From NCBI GenBank assembly GCA_964520585.1, contig CAZFOO010000017.1, positions 1 to 54,337 on the forward strand: a stretch of DNA of 54,337 nt, in the 5' to 3' direction. Position 1 is the first letter of the stretch. Every line of letters starts with the position of its first letter. Shown here piece after piece: positions 1-9,354 of the stretch. Under the pieces are notes generated by a model, which saw nothing but the letters and a program-made list of their open reading frames with translations, did no database searches and was not told the origin of the DNA. The position numbers and the translations under genes were made by a program. Source of the stretch: PXAP01 sp964520585 (GTDB lineage Bacteria; Bacteroidota; Bacteroidia; Bacteroidales; PUMT01).

Positions 1-464
1 GGGTTCCAGTCCCCGAAATTACAAACAGCAATAAGCTCCTTATTGATACTCCCCAGGATTTCAGGATCATTTTCCATTAGGTAAACCATACTCAAAACAT
101 TCATTCTATACAACAGCTCACGCGAAACCGAAAGAAGTCTCCGGCCGGTAACGATCCTTTCCAACAGGGGCTGATTAAGAATATTTTCGGCATTAAGCTT
201 CATAGCCTGGTAATAATTACTTACCAGGGGATCAGAAGATATCTTACTCTTTAACTCTTTCTCTATTTGAGGAGTAAGGATCAGACGGGGAGTGGTATTA
301 CTTAAATTTCTTCTAAGATAGCGGACTGAAACGGGATTGTCCAGTTTTTGAATTCCGTCTTCTGCCAATGAATTGGAATTGCCATTTATGTATTTTCCAG
401 GTAACATTAGAAAAACAAACATAAAAGCAAAGGTTAAAACGAAAAAATCGGCTTTGGTTTTCAT
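1..464 (-). CDS. Heparinase II/III-like polysaccharide lyase, N-terminal part (runs off the left edge)
   Basis: I translated this from the minus strand; it is open from ATG at 464 to the window edge (154 codons), so the C-terminal catalytic part is missing. It starts with a hydrophobic export signal (residues about 5-25) followed by a segment beginning PRLILTPQIEKELKS and containing LERIVTGRRLLSVSRELLYR and a final FGDWN. This is the pattern of the N-terminal alpha-toroid domain of heparinase II/III and oligo-alginate lyase proteins (families such as PL12, PL15, PL17 and PL21). Those enzymes cleave uronate-containing polysaccharides by beta-elimination, usually in the periplasm. It follows a SusC/SusD pair on the same strand, so a role in the same glycan locus is expected. 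The lyase family and the substrate cannot be assigned from the visible part. Confidence 0.75.
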   Translation of the reverse strand, partial: MKTKADFFVLTFAFMFVFLMLPGKYINGNSNSLAEDGIQKLDNPVSVRYLRRNLSNTTPRLILTPQIEKELKSKISSDPLVSNYYQAMKLNAENILNQPLLERIVTGRRLLSVSRELLYRMNVLSMVYLMENDPEILGSINKELIAVCNFGDWN

Positions 465-592
465 GATCACAGGGTTATTAGGTTTGACGGGTTTAAAAAG
501 AGATTAATAATATAAGCCACAATATAAGCCAAATTAAAAATTAAATCAATATAAAAATTCATTATCAATAAGCAAGCAACAGCTAAGCCACC

Positions 593-661
593 AATTACCT
601 GTCACAAACTAAAATTACCTGTCACAAACTAAAATAACCTGTCACAAACTAAAATAACCTG
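593..661. repeat. Tandem 20-bp direct repeat, three full copies
   Basis: The unit ACCTGTCACAAACTAAAATA begins at 597, 617 and 637. The first copy ends in TT instead of TA, and partial repeat sequence flanks both ends. The copies are contiguous, with no spacers. On the minus strand, which is the direction of the lyase gene, each unit contains TTTTAGTTTGTGACAGG. The 20-bp period is close to two helical turns, so the copies would lie on nearly the same face of DNA, as expected for a cluster of protein-binding sites. Function is unproven. Confidence 0.85.
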
Positions 662-813
662 CAAATAAGGTCTTAGCCTGATTAATTCACAAACTTTGAA
701 ATATCGTTAAGTCTTTGAACTTTTTGTATAAAATCATTCTCGCCATAAGGAAACTAATACTAAGAAATTCATTATGATGATAATCTTTAAGAATTAAAAA
801 GGAAAAAGACCAA

Positions 814-842
814 AGCCGCAGTTTATATTGTTAACTGCGGCT
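814..842 (-). terminator. Intrinsic terminator after susD
   Basis: A perfect 10-bp stem (AGCCGCAGTT paired with AACTGCGGCT) with a 9-nt loop. In the minus direction it is followed by a T-rich tail (TTGGTCTTTTTCC). It lies about 35 bp beyond the susD stop codon and separates the SusC/SusD unit from the downstream lyase gene. Confidence 0.8.
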
Positions 843-876
843 CCGGCTTTCAATCATAATGTCCAATCACAACAAA

Positions 877-2634
877 CTAATCCCAACCGGGATTCTGCCC
901 GATTTCAGGATTCTGTGAAAGATCATTAAGCGGAATAGGCCACAAATAATGTTTGCTTTCATCAAAAACCGGATTAGCATAGTCAGTTCCCTGATATGCT
1001 TCTATATATTCAACTCCATCGACGATAGTAGTTCTTCTTGCATCATCATCGGTAAGGAAATACCGTTCCCGGTTAGGAGCATCCCAGCGGAAACCCAGAT
1101 CGGGTTGCTCCAGCTTTTTACCCCATTTCCAGCGTCTTATATCATTATAACGAAGGCCTTCGCTGGCCATCTCGATCCTGCGTTCCCTCCTTATCTCAAT
1201 TATCAGCGGATCTGTATGCCATTGTGGAATATATTTGGGATCAACAGGTATATTGTTAATATCCATATGCGGCATCCCAACCCTGTCGCGAAGCAGATTG
1301 ATGCTCATATCAAGGTCGGCCTGGGTAAGCGTGCCAAGTTCAGCCTTTGCTTCAGCATAATTAAGCAGAACCTCTGCATAACGCAGGGTGATGGCAGCAA
1401 GATCCTGTTGACCAAAAGCACGGCCTTGCTGATTTTGATTAAAAAATTTGATATTACGGTAACCTGTCCAGCTGCGCAATGCCCCGGGTGACACAGTCCC
1501 CTCAAATATCCAGCTCTCATCGTCCGGGTGCAGAATAGTCTGGCGCATCCTGGGGTCCCTGTTCTCAAAAACATCTTCAATCATTGCATCGCCCTGGTAA
1601 AGATTTGATAACCTGATGGGAAGACCATCAGTATCAAGATAATCCTCAACAAAATCTTTGGTATGTCCACCATGATAACCATTATAATAACCCTGTATCT
1701 GGTTATTAACTATACCGGAAATGTATTTTCTCCAGTATATAACTTCTGGATTACCAGTCATATCGATCTGATTCTGCCAGGAACGGTAATCGGTGGTTGG
1801 ATCACCTGTAGTGTATATTTCATAAACACCGCTTTCCATGAGCTCCAGTGCAGCATCAGCGGCAATCTGAATCCATCTGTCGGGATCGGTGCCACCGTGA
1901 TATTTACGCCATGTTCCTTCAAACAGGGCCACCCTTGACAGGACAGCCAACGCGCAATATTTGTTAAGCCTCCCGGGATCGCCTCCCCAGTTCCTGTCCG
2001 CCGGCAAATGTTCAGCAGCAAATTGCAGATCCGCAAGCACATTCTCCATCGCCTCTTCTCTGGGAGTTCTGGGACCGTAAAGTTCAGGAGAATCGACATT
2101 CAGCTCCTTATCCAACCAGGGTACATCACCAAATTTAGACACCTTATCGGCATAAAACCACCCGCGGAAAAGTCTTGCTTCGCCGGCATACATATTGATT
2201 GTGCTTTGGGGAATATCAGCCCGGTCGTAATTTTCCAGGCCAATATTGATAGCCCGGACGAAGTGCCAGTTACTGTAACCAAATCTCCTGGGTCCTGTCT
2301 GAACCTGATGTATTCCGGCCCTAACCTCATTAAAATTATCATGCCTCGGATTTTCAGGTGCAGCGTCATCTGTAAAACCATCCTGGAACCATAAAGAAGC
2401 CCAATGGCTATTGAAAGGGGAGTCAGTGTGCCCCATCATTATAGGTATATTTCCATCGTTCTTAGCCCTGTTATAAAGATTATTATTGTATACCATAAGG
2501 TCATTTTCAGTATTCCAGAAGGTTTCAGAACTTATCTCGTCCAGGGGTGCCCTTTCAAGAAAATCTTCCTGGCAGCCGAAAAGAAATGTGGCCACAAAGA
2601 ATAAAAAGCTGATATTTTTAATTAATTTTTTCAT
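877..2634 (-). CDS. SusD/RagB family glycan-binding outer-membrane lipoprotein
   Basis: This 585-residue protein has a lipoprotein signal with the lipobox ending LFGC (Cys21), so the mature protein should be anchored to the outer membrane and surface-exposed. The C-terminal half has the usual SusD features: RYAEVLLNYAEAKAELG, then the RRERRIEMASEGLRYNDIRR block, and an ending around IGQNPGWD. SusD proteins form a lid on the SusC channel and capture oligosaccharides. It lies 30 bp downstream of a susC and is surely co-transcribed with it; a terminator follows. Length is normal for the family. Ligand specificity cannot be read from the sequence. Confidence 0.95.
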   Translation of the reverse strand: MKKLIKNISFLFFVATFLFGCQEDFLERAPLDEISSETFWNTENDLMVYNNNLYNRAKNDGNIPIMMGHTDSPFNSHWASLWFQDGFTDDAAPENPRHDNFNEVRAGIHQVQTGPRRFGYSNWHFVRAINIGLENYDRADIPQSTINMYAGEARLFRGWFYADKVSKFGDVPWLDKELNVDSPELYGPRTPREEAMENVLADLQFAAEHLPADRNWGGDPGRLNKYCALAVLSRVALFEGTWRKYHGGTDPDRWIQIAADAALELMESGVYEIYTTGDPTTDYRSWQNQIDMTGNPEVIYWRKYISGIVNNQIQGYYNGYHGGHTKDFVEDYLDTDGLPIRLSNLYQGDAMIEDVFENRDPRMRQTILHPDDESWIFEGTVSPGALRSWTGYRNIKFFNQNQQGRAFGQQDLAAITLRYAEVLLNYAEAKAELGTLTQADLDMSINLLRDRVGMPHMDINNIPVDPKYIPQWHTDPLIIEIRRERRIEMASEGLRYNDIRRWKWGKKLEQPDLGFRWDAPNRERYFLTDDDARRTTIVDGVEYIEAYQGTDYANPVFDESKHYLWPIPLNDLSQNPEIGQNPGWD

Positions 2635-2664
2635 ATTATCTATTTTTTACGTTTACAAGATATA

Positions 2665-5600
2665 TTAGAATGTCACCCTCACCCCCAGAGAATATGTACG
2701 TTGCATATAATACGTCTGGGTTCTGGTTACAATGTCCTCAGGATCAATAGACGGATGAATGGGGGAATATTCCCATAAATTCATTCCTGCAAAATAAACC
2801 TGTGCCCTGGTAATTGCCATCCTGTTCAATAATTGCTCGGGAATGTTATAATTCAGAGTCAGATTTTTCAGCCTGATATAAGCAGCATTTTGCAAATAGC
2901 GTGTCTGGGGCTGGGCGTTGTGCTTAACATCACTCATAATATGAGGATGCGGGAAGTAGGCATCGCGGTTATCTTCAGTCCACGAATCCTCAATCATGTA
3001 GTTTTCCACATGCCCTGCAATATGAGGCCAGAAAGACTGCCAGTTATTTGCTGGTGGCCAGTAATCCCTGAAAAGCCCCTGAAAGAAAACATTCAGAGTC
3101 CAGTTGCCATAGCTTATATCCGGATTTATACCAAAGGTGTAACGCGCTGATTCATTACCGATTATCCTGCGATCTCCGGGGTTATCAACGGTATTTTCAC
3201 CGGGAGTGATCCTGTCGTCACCGTTAAGATCCCTGTACTGGATGTCACCGGGCCTCCAGTTGGCTCCAATAGCACTCTGATCGGCATGATTGGCAACCTC
3301 CTCCTCAGTCTGGAAAATACCCACCGTTTCATATCCCCATATCTCTCCTATTTTCATTCCCACGTAATAATCGTTAAGCGCTCCCGTAGGGTTCTCATAC
3401 TTGGTGATCTCCGACCAGCTGTCCGCTAAAGAAAAATTCATCCCGTAATTCAAGTCCTGGTTAATCCGGTCCCGCCAGGTAATCTGTAATTCCCAGCCGC
3501 TTGTCCGCAGATCGGCGGCATTAGCATCAGGGGCGCTGGTTCCGAGCAGTGAAGGGAAAGTCTGCTGCATTAACATATCTCTGGTATCCCTGTGATATGC
3601 ATCGAAATCAACCTCAAGGCGCTGGTTAAGAGCCGATAAAGACATGCCTATATTCTGGGTGGTAACCGTTTCCCAGGTAAGAGTAGGACTCACAAGGCCA
3701 GCAGGATTCACATAGGGACTCCTGGAATTTTCAAAGATGAAATTAGTCGAACCTGCTCCCATTGTGGCTATATACGGGTAATACCTGTTTCCCAGCAACT
3801 GGTTACCCAGGGTACCATATGATGCACGTATCATCAGGTTATTCAACCAGTCATCCGTACCATCCATAAAACGCTCGCTCGAAATTCTCCAGCCTGCCGA
3901 AAATGAAGGGAAAAAGCCGCCCCTTGACTCTGCAGGAAAACGGGATGTCTCGTCATACCGCCCATTGAATTCCAGCAGGTATTTATCATTATAAATATAG
4001 TTCAACCGGTAAAAAGCACCTGTGAGAGCAACATGATTTTTGGTGCCCCAGGTCTGCATATTACCAACGGTTGCATTCAGGGCAATCACCTGTGGCGTGA
4101 TAAGCTCATTGGCCTGGGCACGCACCTGGGTATTCTGGCCCCACTCCTGGTTATACCCGACCATAGCTTTTACGTAATGATTATCAAACTGGTCAAGTGT
4201 GTATTCCGCATAAGTGTTGAATACGTAGTACTGGTTGTAATTTCTCCTGGCGTCAATCCAGTCATTACCACTAAAACCGTTTGATACCATTGGTGATGAC
4301 CGCAAATTAGTAGATACTATATCAATCTTGCTCGCTACATCCTCATAATCCCTCCAGTAGGTCTGGTAAGAAAAATCGCTGTTTATCACCAATCCGTCAA
4401 CAGGAGTGAGCTTAACAGCCTGGCTTAACCATGTATCATTAGTAGTAAACTGCTGACGCCCCCCATTCTCAAGATACGGAAAAAAGTTAGTGCCTCCGAA
4501 ATGCATACCGATATACTGCTCAAACTGATCGCGGTCCCCGGGCTCAAGATAATAGGGAAGGTCGGGGAACCTCAGAGGCATCATAGGGGCAACCCTCACG
4601 CTGGTATTGATATTTACATCCCAGTTATAAAAGTGAGGCTTGTCACTATCCTGGATATTCATAATCATCTTCGGCTCAAGATTCAGCCAGTCAGTTACCT
4701 GGTAATCAGCTCTCAGGAGGATATTATACCGGTCATAAAACTCATTCTTTTCACTATTTCTAAGGTAACCATCCTTGGTAAGATAACCAAAGGATGCATA
4801 ATAGTTAGTCCTCTCGGTTGTACCTGAAATACTGAAATTGTATTGTTGCTGAGGTGAAAAATCGGTGATCAGCTTATTATGATAATCGTTGAACCCGTAA
4901 TACCTGATATTGTCATTGAACACACCCCAGGCATTCTCCTCCGTCGGGTTTGCAACCCAGTTAGCAAATCCTTCCATATAATCATCATCCCACCTGCGGG
5001 TACCCCTGGTACGCAACCTTGCCAGATTGGTCCATTCAGCAAATTCAAGCGGATCATGGACAGGATCAACGGTATAAATAGGTTTAGACAATGACTGTTC
5101 AGTACTGAACTGAACATTAACCCTGTCCGCGCCTGTCCCCCTCTTGGTTTCGACAAGAACTACACCAAAAGCAGCCCTTGCCCCGTATACAGCAGCAGAA
5201 GCGGCGTCTCTCAGCACACTGACACTTGCTATATCACTTGGATTAATACGTTCAAGATCCATCGGCACCCCGTCAACCAGAATAAGTGGCGAACCGCCTG
5301 TGATCGACTCAAATCCACGGATATTGTAGTTGGCAGATGTAGTGGGGTCACCATCATCAATACTGATGTTAAGGTTAGGAATTACTCCCTGCAATCCATG
5401 ACCTGCCGAAGTAATAGGTCTGTTCTCGAGTCTTTCTGAACTGGCCCTGCCGACAGAACCAGTCAGGTTCGCCCTGATCTGGGTACCATAACCAATGGTC
5501 ACTACCTCCTCAAGTCCAATGGCTTCAGTTTGCATTGTAACATTAATTACAGCCTGATCCTCTACCGGGATCTCCTGTGTTGCCATCCCGACAAAAGAGA

Positions 5601-5841
5601 AGACCAGCACGTCATCCGGACTAACATTTGGCAGAGAGTAATCACCATCATATCCGGTTTGAGTCCCCGTGGAAGTTCCCTGGATCATAATGGTCACACC
5701 GGGTAAAGGAACTCCGCTATCATCTACAACTACTCCGGTTATAGTCCGTTCCTGCGCATAGGCATTCCCGGCAACCACAACCAAAAACAAACAAAGCAGA
5801 ATAAAGCTTCTTGCTTTTTTAATCAGAATTTTGTTTTTCAT
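2665..5841 (-). CDS. SusC/RagA family TonB-linked outer-membrane transporter
   Basis: A 1058-residue protein. A signal peptide ends near NAYAQ (about residue 29). It is followed by a CarboxypepD_reg-like beta-sandwich (about 30-115, starting RTITGVVVDDSGVPLPG), a TonB-box-like segment LEEVVTIGYGTQ, a plug domain with the SusC signature LVDGVPMDLERINPSDIASV and AAVYGARAAFGVVLV, and a 22-strand type barrel ending in RTYSLGVRVTF with a terminal Phe. It imports oligosaccharides with energy from TonB/ExbBD. It is the first gene of a two-gene unit with the SusD at 877-2634, separated from the upstream DUF1735 gene by a terminator and a 686-bp spacer, so it probably has its own promoter. Confidence 0.96.
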   Translation of the reverse strand: MKNKILIKKARSFILLCLFLVVVAGNAYAQERTITGVVVDDSGVPLPGVTIMIQGTSTGTQTGYDGDYSLPNVSPDDVLVFSFVGMATQEIPVEDQAVINVTMQTEAIGLEEVVTIGYGTQIRANLTGSVGRASSERLENRPITSAGHGLQGVIPNLNISIDDGDPTTSANYNIRGFESITGGSPLILVDGVPMDLERINPSDIASVSVLRDAASAAVYGARAAFGVVLVETKRGTGADRVNVQFSTEQSLSKPIYTVDPVHDPLEFAEWTNLARLRTRGTRRWDDDYMEGFANWVANPTEENAWGVFNDNIRYYGFNDYHNKLITDFSPQQQYNFSISGTTERTNYYASFGYLTKDGYLRNSEKNEFYDRYNILLRADYQVTDWLNLEPKMIMNIQDSDKPHFYNWDVNINTSVRVAPMMPLRFPDLPYYLEPGDRDQFEQYIGMHFGGTNFFPYLENGGRQQFTTNDTWLSQAVKLTPVDGLVINSDFSYQTYWRDYEDVASKIDIVSTNLRSSPMVSNGFSGNDWIDARRNYNQYYVFNTYAEYTLDQFDNHYVKAMVGYNQEWGQNTQVRAQANELITPQVIALNATVGNMQTWGTKNHVALTGAFYRLNYIYNDKYLLEFNGRYDETSRFPAESRGGFFPSFSAGWRISSERFMDGTDDWLNNLMIRASYGTLGNQLLGNRYYPYIATMGAGSTNFIFENSRSPYVNPAGLVSPTLTWETVTTQNIGMSLSALNQRLEVDFDAYHRDTRDMLMQQTFPSLLGTSAPDANAADLRTSGWELQITWRDRINQDLNYGMNFSLADSWSEITKYENPTGALNDYYVGMKIGEIWGYETVGIFQTEEEVANHADQSAIGANWRPGDIQYRDLNGDDRITPGENTVDNPGDRRIIGNESARYTFGINPDISYGNWTLNVFFQGLFRDYWPPANNWQSFWPHIAGHVENYMIEDSWTEDNRDAYFPHPHIMSDVKHNAQPQTRYLQNAAYIRLKNLTLNYNIPEQLLNRMAITRAQVYFAGMNLWEYSPIHPSIDPEDIVTRTQTYYMQRTYSLGVRVTF

Positions 5842-5861
5842 AGATTAATTTAGGTTAGGTT
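5842..5861 (-). promoter_or_regulatory. Leader motif directly upstream of the susC start codon
   Basis: Reading towards the gene, the 20 bases before ATG are AACCTAACCTAAATTAATCT. The other operon-leading susC, near 17.5 kb, has AACCTAAACCTTAATCAA in the same place. The internal susC at 12402 lacks it. There is no Shine-Dalgarno sequence, as is common in Bacteroidota. A role in translation initiation or leader RNA is inferred. Confidence 0.5.
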
Positions 5862-5995
5862 AAAAAATGATTGATTGTTTTACAATAACAAGATGTTGCA
5901 AAACATATAAATACCACTAAAATAAATATTTTTTATATATTTAATCTTTTTTAACTATTTTTTTTTGTTTTTTTTAAATATTTATTTATAAGACC

Positions 5996-6054
5996 AAGGA
6001 TTGTCTAAATAATATTAATTTACAATCCTTTAAAAACATATATTTTGAAGGATT
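5996..6054. repeat. Three-armed inverted repeat upstream of susC
   Basis: AAGGATTGT (5996-6004) is a perfect inverted match to ACAATCCTT (6022-6030). That middle arm is also inverted relative to AAGGATT (6048-6054), a pairing that extends inward through AAAA/TTTT. The outer arms could therefore pair alternatively with the middle arm, or the set could be repeated binding sites for a regulator. It lies about 155-210 bp upstream of the susC start. Confidence 0.7.
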
Positions 6055-6445
6055 TATAAATTGCTTTTAAAAACAACATGTTTTTTCATAAGTAAGGTTT
6101 TAGGTTCACTTATCGATTAAGAACATTGCACTTATCCCTAAAGTCCTCTCATTAATGATTTACAGATCTCTTTAAGTTTTTTCTTTTCAAGCCTGATCAT
6201 GACTCATAATTTAAAAGCAAACTAAGGTATAATATACAATCATGTGATATGCACATCATCAGTATAAAGAGACATACGGCATCATAATATTAGGATAATA
6301 ACGCATAATCTGGAGACAGGAACATGCATTATGATACAAGCTATCTTCAGAATGGCATAGTGTAAAGAAAAGAAATAAACCGGGTGGGTCAGGAAACGTA
6401 GGAAAAGCAGGTCAGTGAAGGAAAAAAAGCAGGACAGGAAACGAA

Positions 6446-6487
6446 AAAAAGCCACAACCTGGAATTAATATCCGGTTATGGCTTTTT
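6446..6487 (-). terminator. Intrinsic terminator ending the five-gene SusCD operon
   Basis: The arms AAAAAGCCA-AACC-GGA and TCC-GGTT-TGGCTTTTT pair with a few mismatches around an ATTAAT loop. With A tracts on one side and T tracts on the other it could act on both strands. It lies 40 bp after the stop codon of the DUF1735-type lipoprotein gene and so ends the upstream operon. Confidence 0.8.
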
Positions 6488-6527
6488 AAATATTACTAAC
6501 CTGAGTTACAGACTCAGGCAAAAATTG

Positions 6528-7544
6528 CTATTGAACAACAACAGGTGAATAGGTTTCCATAACCACTCCCCTGTCTCTTATAACAAGAACATCATCTGCT
6601 TCATAGGTATTAGTACCATCGGATACGGTAAAGTTTAAAACAATACCATCACGGTCCTTATTTCCCCATGAGTAGGCTTTGGACTCGAACTGACCAGTAC
6701 CAGAAATGGTGTATGGAGATCCGTCAGGTGCAGACACGGTAATGTCATTACCATTAAAATCAAGGACCAGTTCAACTTCTGCGGCCATAACCTCAGAGTT
6801 CAAAAAAGTGCTTGCAGTAACCTGGTTACGTCCTGTAGTAGCAAGACGCATCGTGCTATTCTGCTCAACATAGGTTTCACTGTAAACAGTTGATTCGATC
6901 ACCGAATTTGAAGCATCCGTCACGTTACTCTCGCCGTAATGGAAATAAGTTCCGTGATACTCATTTATGAATTTAACCGCAAACATGGTGTAGTTCTTGG
7001 GTGTAACTGTCCAGTGTGCAGGGTTCCGTGGATCGGGATTTGATACCGCAGGCGTTCCTGAGAGAATAGTGTCAACATCGGCTGAGCTGACAAGCCTTAT
7101 TGGCACAACATATCCAAGCTGTATAGCAAGAGGATCGTTAAAAAAATCCTCGGTCAGCTGTACCTCCACTCCACCGTTAAATTCGCCGCTGGGAATAACT
7201 ATAGAGTTATCCGAGCTCAAGGTATAATAATCGCTGGGCAGGGCCTGCACTGGTTCTCCACCTTCTTCAAACAAAACATTATCACACAAAGATTCATCCA
7301 CTTCAATGGTGAATTCCCTGTCCTCCTTATTAGTGTAAACGCCACCCATGGCCACAGAGATAACGAATTTGTGATCGTTGTCGTTTGAATTATCATAAAT
7401 ATAATCGCCAAGCACCAGGGTCCTTACAGGATACTGATAAGGGAAATATCCTGAGGTATAGTCATAATCGGGAAATTCATTTTCAAAATTTTCACATGAT
7501 AATAACCCGATGATCATTGTCAATATTAAAAATATTTTTTTCAT
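6528..7544 (-). CDS. DUF1735-type surface glycan-binding lipoprotein (SusE/F position)
   Basis: 338 residues with a lipoprotein signal (LLSC, Cys17). The N-terminal half contains SGYFPYQYPVRTLVLGDYIYD and DYYTLSSDNSIVIPSGE, as seen in DUF1735 proteins of Bacteroidota polysaccharide loci. The C-terminal half (about 195-338, from FAVKFINEYHGTYFHYG) resembles the domain paired with it, possibly DUF5627. By position it takes the SusE/SusF role of an accessory surface glycan-binding protein. It is the last gene of the operon, 28 bp after a susD, and a terminator follows. The general role is inferred from context; the sugar is unknown. Confidence 0.8.
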   Translation of the reverse strand: MKKIFLILTMIIGLLSCENFENEFPDYDYTSGYFPYQYPVRTLVLGDYIYDNSNDNDHKFVISVAMGGVYTNKEDREFTIEVDESLCDNVLFEEGGEPVQALPSDYYTLSSDNSIVIPSGEFNGGVEVQLTEDFFNDPLAIQLGYVVPIRLVSSADVDTILSGTPAVSNPDPRNPAHWTVTPKNYTMFAVKFINEYHGTYFHYGESNVTDASNSVIESTVYSETYVEQNSTMRLATTGRNQVTASTFLNSEVMAAEVELVLDFNGNDITVSAPDGSPYTISGTGQFESKAYSWGNKDRDGIVLNFTVSDGTNTYEADDVLVIRDRGVVMETYSPVVVQ

Positions 7545-7572
7545 ATTAATATAATTTTATTTATTATATACT

Positions 7573-9333
7573 TTACCAACCCTGATTTTGCACAAAGTCA
7601 AACTTCACTATTTCATTGTAAGGAATGGGTCCATAGTGCATGTACTCATTATTATACCTCCGTTGCTCAACATCGAACACGGTATAAGTACCATCACTGA
7701 TCCTAACCCCTCTGGCCGGTTCGGTCAGATCTTCTTTCCATCGGCGCATATCCCAGAATCTCTGACTCTCAAAGCAAAGTTCGAGTCTCCGCTCATTACG
7801 TATCAACTCACGCATTTCGTCCTTTCCGGCTATTGACATCAGGTAATTATCGGGTTGTTCAATACCGGCCCTTTCTCTCAGGGCAGCAATAACGTCTCTT
7901 GCGGAAAATCCAAATGTGCCGGTACCATCGGGCCCCCATGCCTCATTAGCAGCTTCGGCATAGTTAAGGTACAATTCGGTATAACGGATATGTATGTTAA
8001 AATGACGCTGGTTGGAAGGTGAGGATGGATTAAGGTTTACATCCTCCCTTAACATCTTCCTTAAATAATAACCGGTCCGCGTCGAGTTCTCCATAGCTTC
8101 GAGTCCGTCATCGCCGGTGCCTGGGCCGGTATTGATGGTTTCGTTCCTTACGGTACTACCGTCATATACAATATACAATGACAAGCGGGGATCCCTGTTG
8201 GCATAAGGATCATCAGGATCATAACCCGATGAAGGATGGGTAATGGGGTATCCGTTTTCCATCGGGAAAGCATCAACCAGATTCTGGGTTGGGTTTATCC
8301 GGCCGTTCCCATAAACCGAAGGAGGAAAATTATTCTGTTCCCTGGTTCTGTTGTCATAATAGGGTCTTCTCCACAAGACTTCAGCAATGTCTTGGTTATC
8401 ACCGGTGGTGAGGTTTGATTCGTCAACCTGCTCTTTCAAATAGAAAATATGACCCTTTTCATCAATACCGCTTATTCCTCCATTCTCATCAAGCAATTCG
8501 CCTGTATACTCCGCAGCATCCTGCCACAAATCCATTGAGTTATCGGGATTGAAAGCGGGACTTGCGGCTAAAAGAGCAAGTTTTGCCCTTATACCTCTGG
8601 CAATACGCCCAGTAATCCTTTGCTGGGTAAAATCGCCGAAAACGTCATTATACACATTCACCGAAGGAACCTCGGAAAATCCAGCAGGCAACTCTTCAAG
8701 GTCGCTGATATTCCCATAGTCCATGGGAAGAAGATCCAGTGCCAGGGAAATATCAGCATACGCACTGATAACAGACTGGGTAAAATCAGGTCTGGGCCGG
8801 AAGAATTCTTCCTGATCCCTGATGAATTCATTGTATTCCGGGGTACCTAGCAACTGACCATTGGCGCCAACCCCACCGTGATTACGCAGCAGAAAATACT
8901 TGAATAATCCTCTCAGTGCATAAGCTTCTCCGCTGAGACGTCTTACATACAAGTCATTAATTGTATCATTGGTCCATTTGAACGGTACCGAATCGACCAC
9001 TTCAAGAAAGTGGTTGATATGCAGAATTGCAGAATTGGAATTGTTCCAGATATTCTGTGGATTAAAAATTGCAGACCATTCGCCGGTGGCCATGCGCATG
9101 TAGGCATTAAACGGGTCGTTTGAAACTGCATCGTCGGTTGCCACTTCGTCCCAGTTATAATCATTGGTAGGAATATAGGCATAAGCCCTAATCAATAAGC
9201 CCTCAGCAAATTCGGGATCCTCATAAACCCGGTCGATCGTGTCGATATTCTGAAGTTCGGGTTCTAATAGTTCGCATCCGGTAAAGATCACTATTAAAAC
9301 CAAAAACGATGATAATATTTTAGATAATCTCAT
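7573..9333 (-). CDS. SusD/RagB family glycan-binding outer-membrane lipoprotein
   Basis: 586 residues. The signal peptide has the lipobox IFTGC (Cys20), placing the protein on the outer membrane. SusD hallmarks are the N-terminal TPR-like helices (SGEAYALRGLFKYFLLRNHGGVG), RYTELYLNYAEAANEAWGPDG in the C-terminal part, then RNERRLELCFESQRFWDMRRW and a final FVQNQGW. It is encoded 21 bp downstream of the divergent SusC at 9355-12402 and is presumably its lid. It is the second of two SusD proteins in the same operon and clearly different in sequence from the first, so the two transport complexes probably take different oligosaccharides or act in sequence. Confidence 0.95.
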   Translation of the reverse strand: MRLSKILSSFLVLIVIFTGCELLEPELQNIDTIDRVYEDPEFAEGLLIRAYAYIPTNDYNWDEVATDDAVSNDPFNAYMRMATGEWSAIFNPQNIWNNSNSAILHINHFLEVVDSVPFKWTNDTINDLYVRRLSGEAYALRGLFKYFLLRNHGGVGANGQLLGTPEYNEFIRDQEEFFRPRPDFTQSVISAYADISLALDLLPMDYGNISDLEELPAGFSEVPSVNVYNDVFGDFTQQRITGRIARGIRAKLALLAASPAFNPDNSMDLWQDAAEYTGELLDENGGISGIDEKGHIFYLKEQVDESNLTTGDNQDIAEVLWRRPYYDNRTREQNNFPPSVYGNGRINPTQNLVDAFPMENGYPITHPSSGYDPDDPYANRDPRLSLYIVYDGSTVRNETINTGPGTGDDGLEAMENSTRTGYYLRKMLREDVNLNPSSPSNQRHFNIHIRYTELYLNYAEAANEAWGPDGTGTFGFSARDVIAALRERAGIEQPDNYLMSIAGKDEMRELIRNERRLELCFESQRFWDMRRWKEDLTEPARGVRISDGTYTVFDVEQRRYNNEYMHYGPIPYNEIVKFDFVQNQGW

Positions 9334-9354
9334 AATCTTAGTATTTAAATTAAT

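Larger units (their letters stand above)
465..876. other. Intergenic region upstream of the lyase gene
   Basis: AT-rich 412-bp spacer with no credible gene. It holds the susD terminator hairpin (814-842) and a 20-bp tandem repeat (593-661) lying about 130 bp upstream of the lyase start codon. A further degenerate copy of the repeat core TCACAAACT is at 687-695. Confidence 0.7.
5842..6527. other. Long AT-rich regulatory spacer upstream of susC
   Basis: 686 bp with no credible gene. It contains the leader motif next to susC, long A/T runs at about 5930-5990 that could act as an UP element, a three-armed inverted repeat at 5996-6054 and the terminator of the preceding operon at 6446-6487. A degenerate minus-strand -7 element (TATGTTTTG, about 5898-5906) is possible but weak. 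I see nothing recognisable at about 6060-6440. Confidence 0.6.

Noticed and set aside
593..661. Possible CRISPR array
   Set aside because: The repeats are directly contiguous at a 20-bp period with no unique spacers, and there are no cas genes.
6060..6440. Small RNA or tRNA gene in the long spacer before susC
   Set aside because: No cloverleaf, CCA-compatible acceptor stem or conserved RNA motif could be found by eye.
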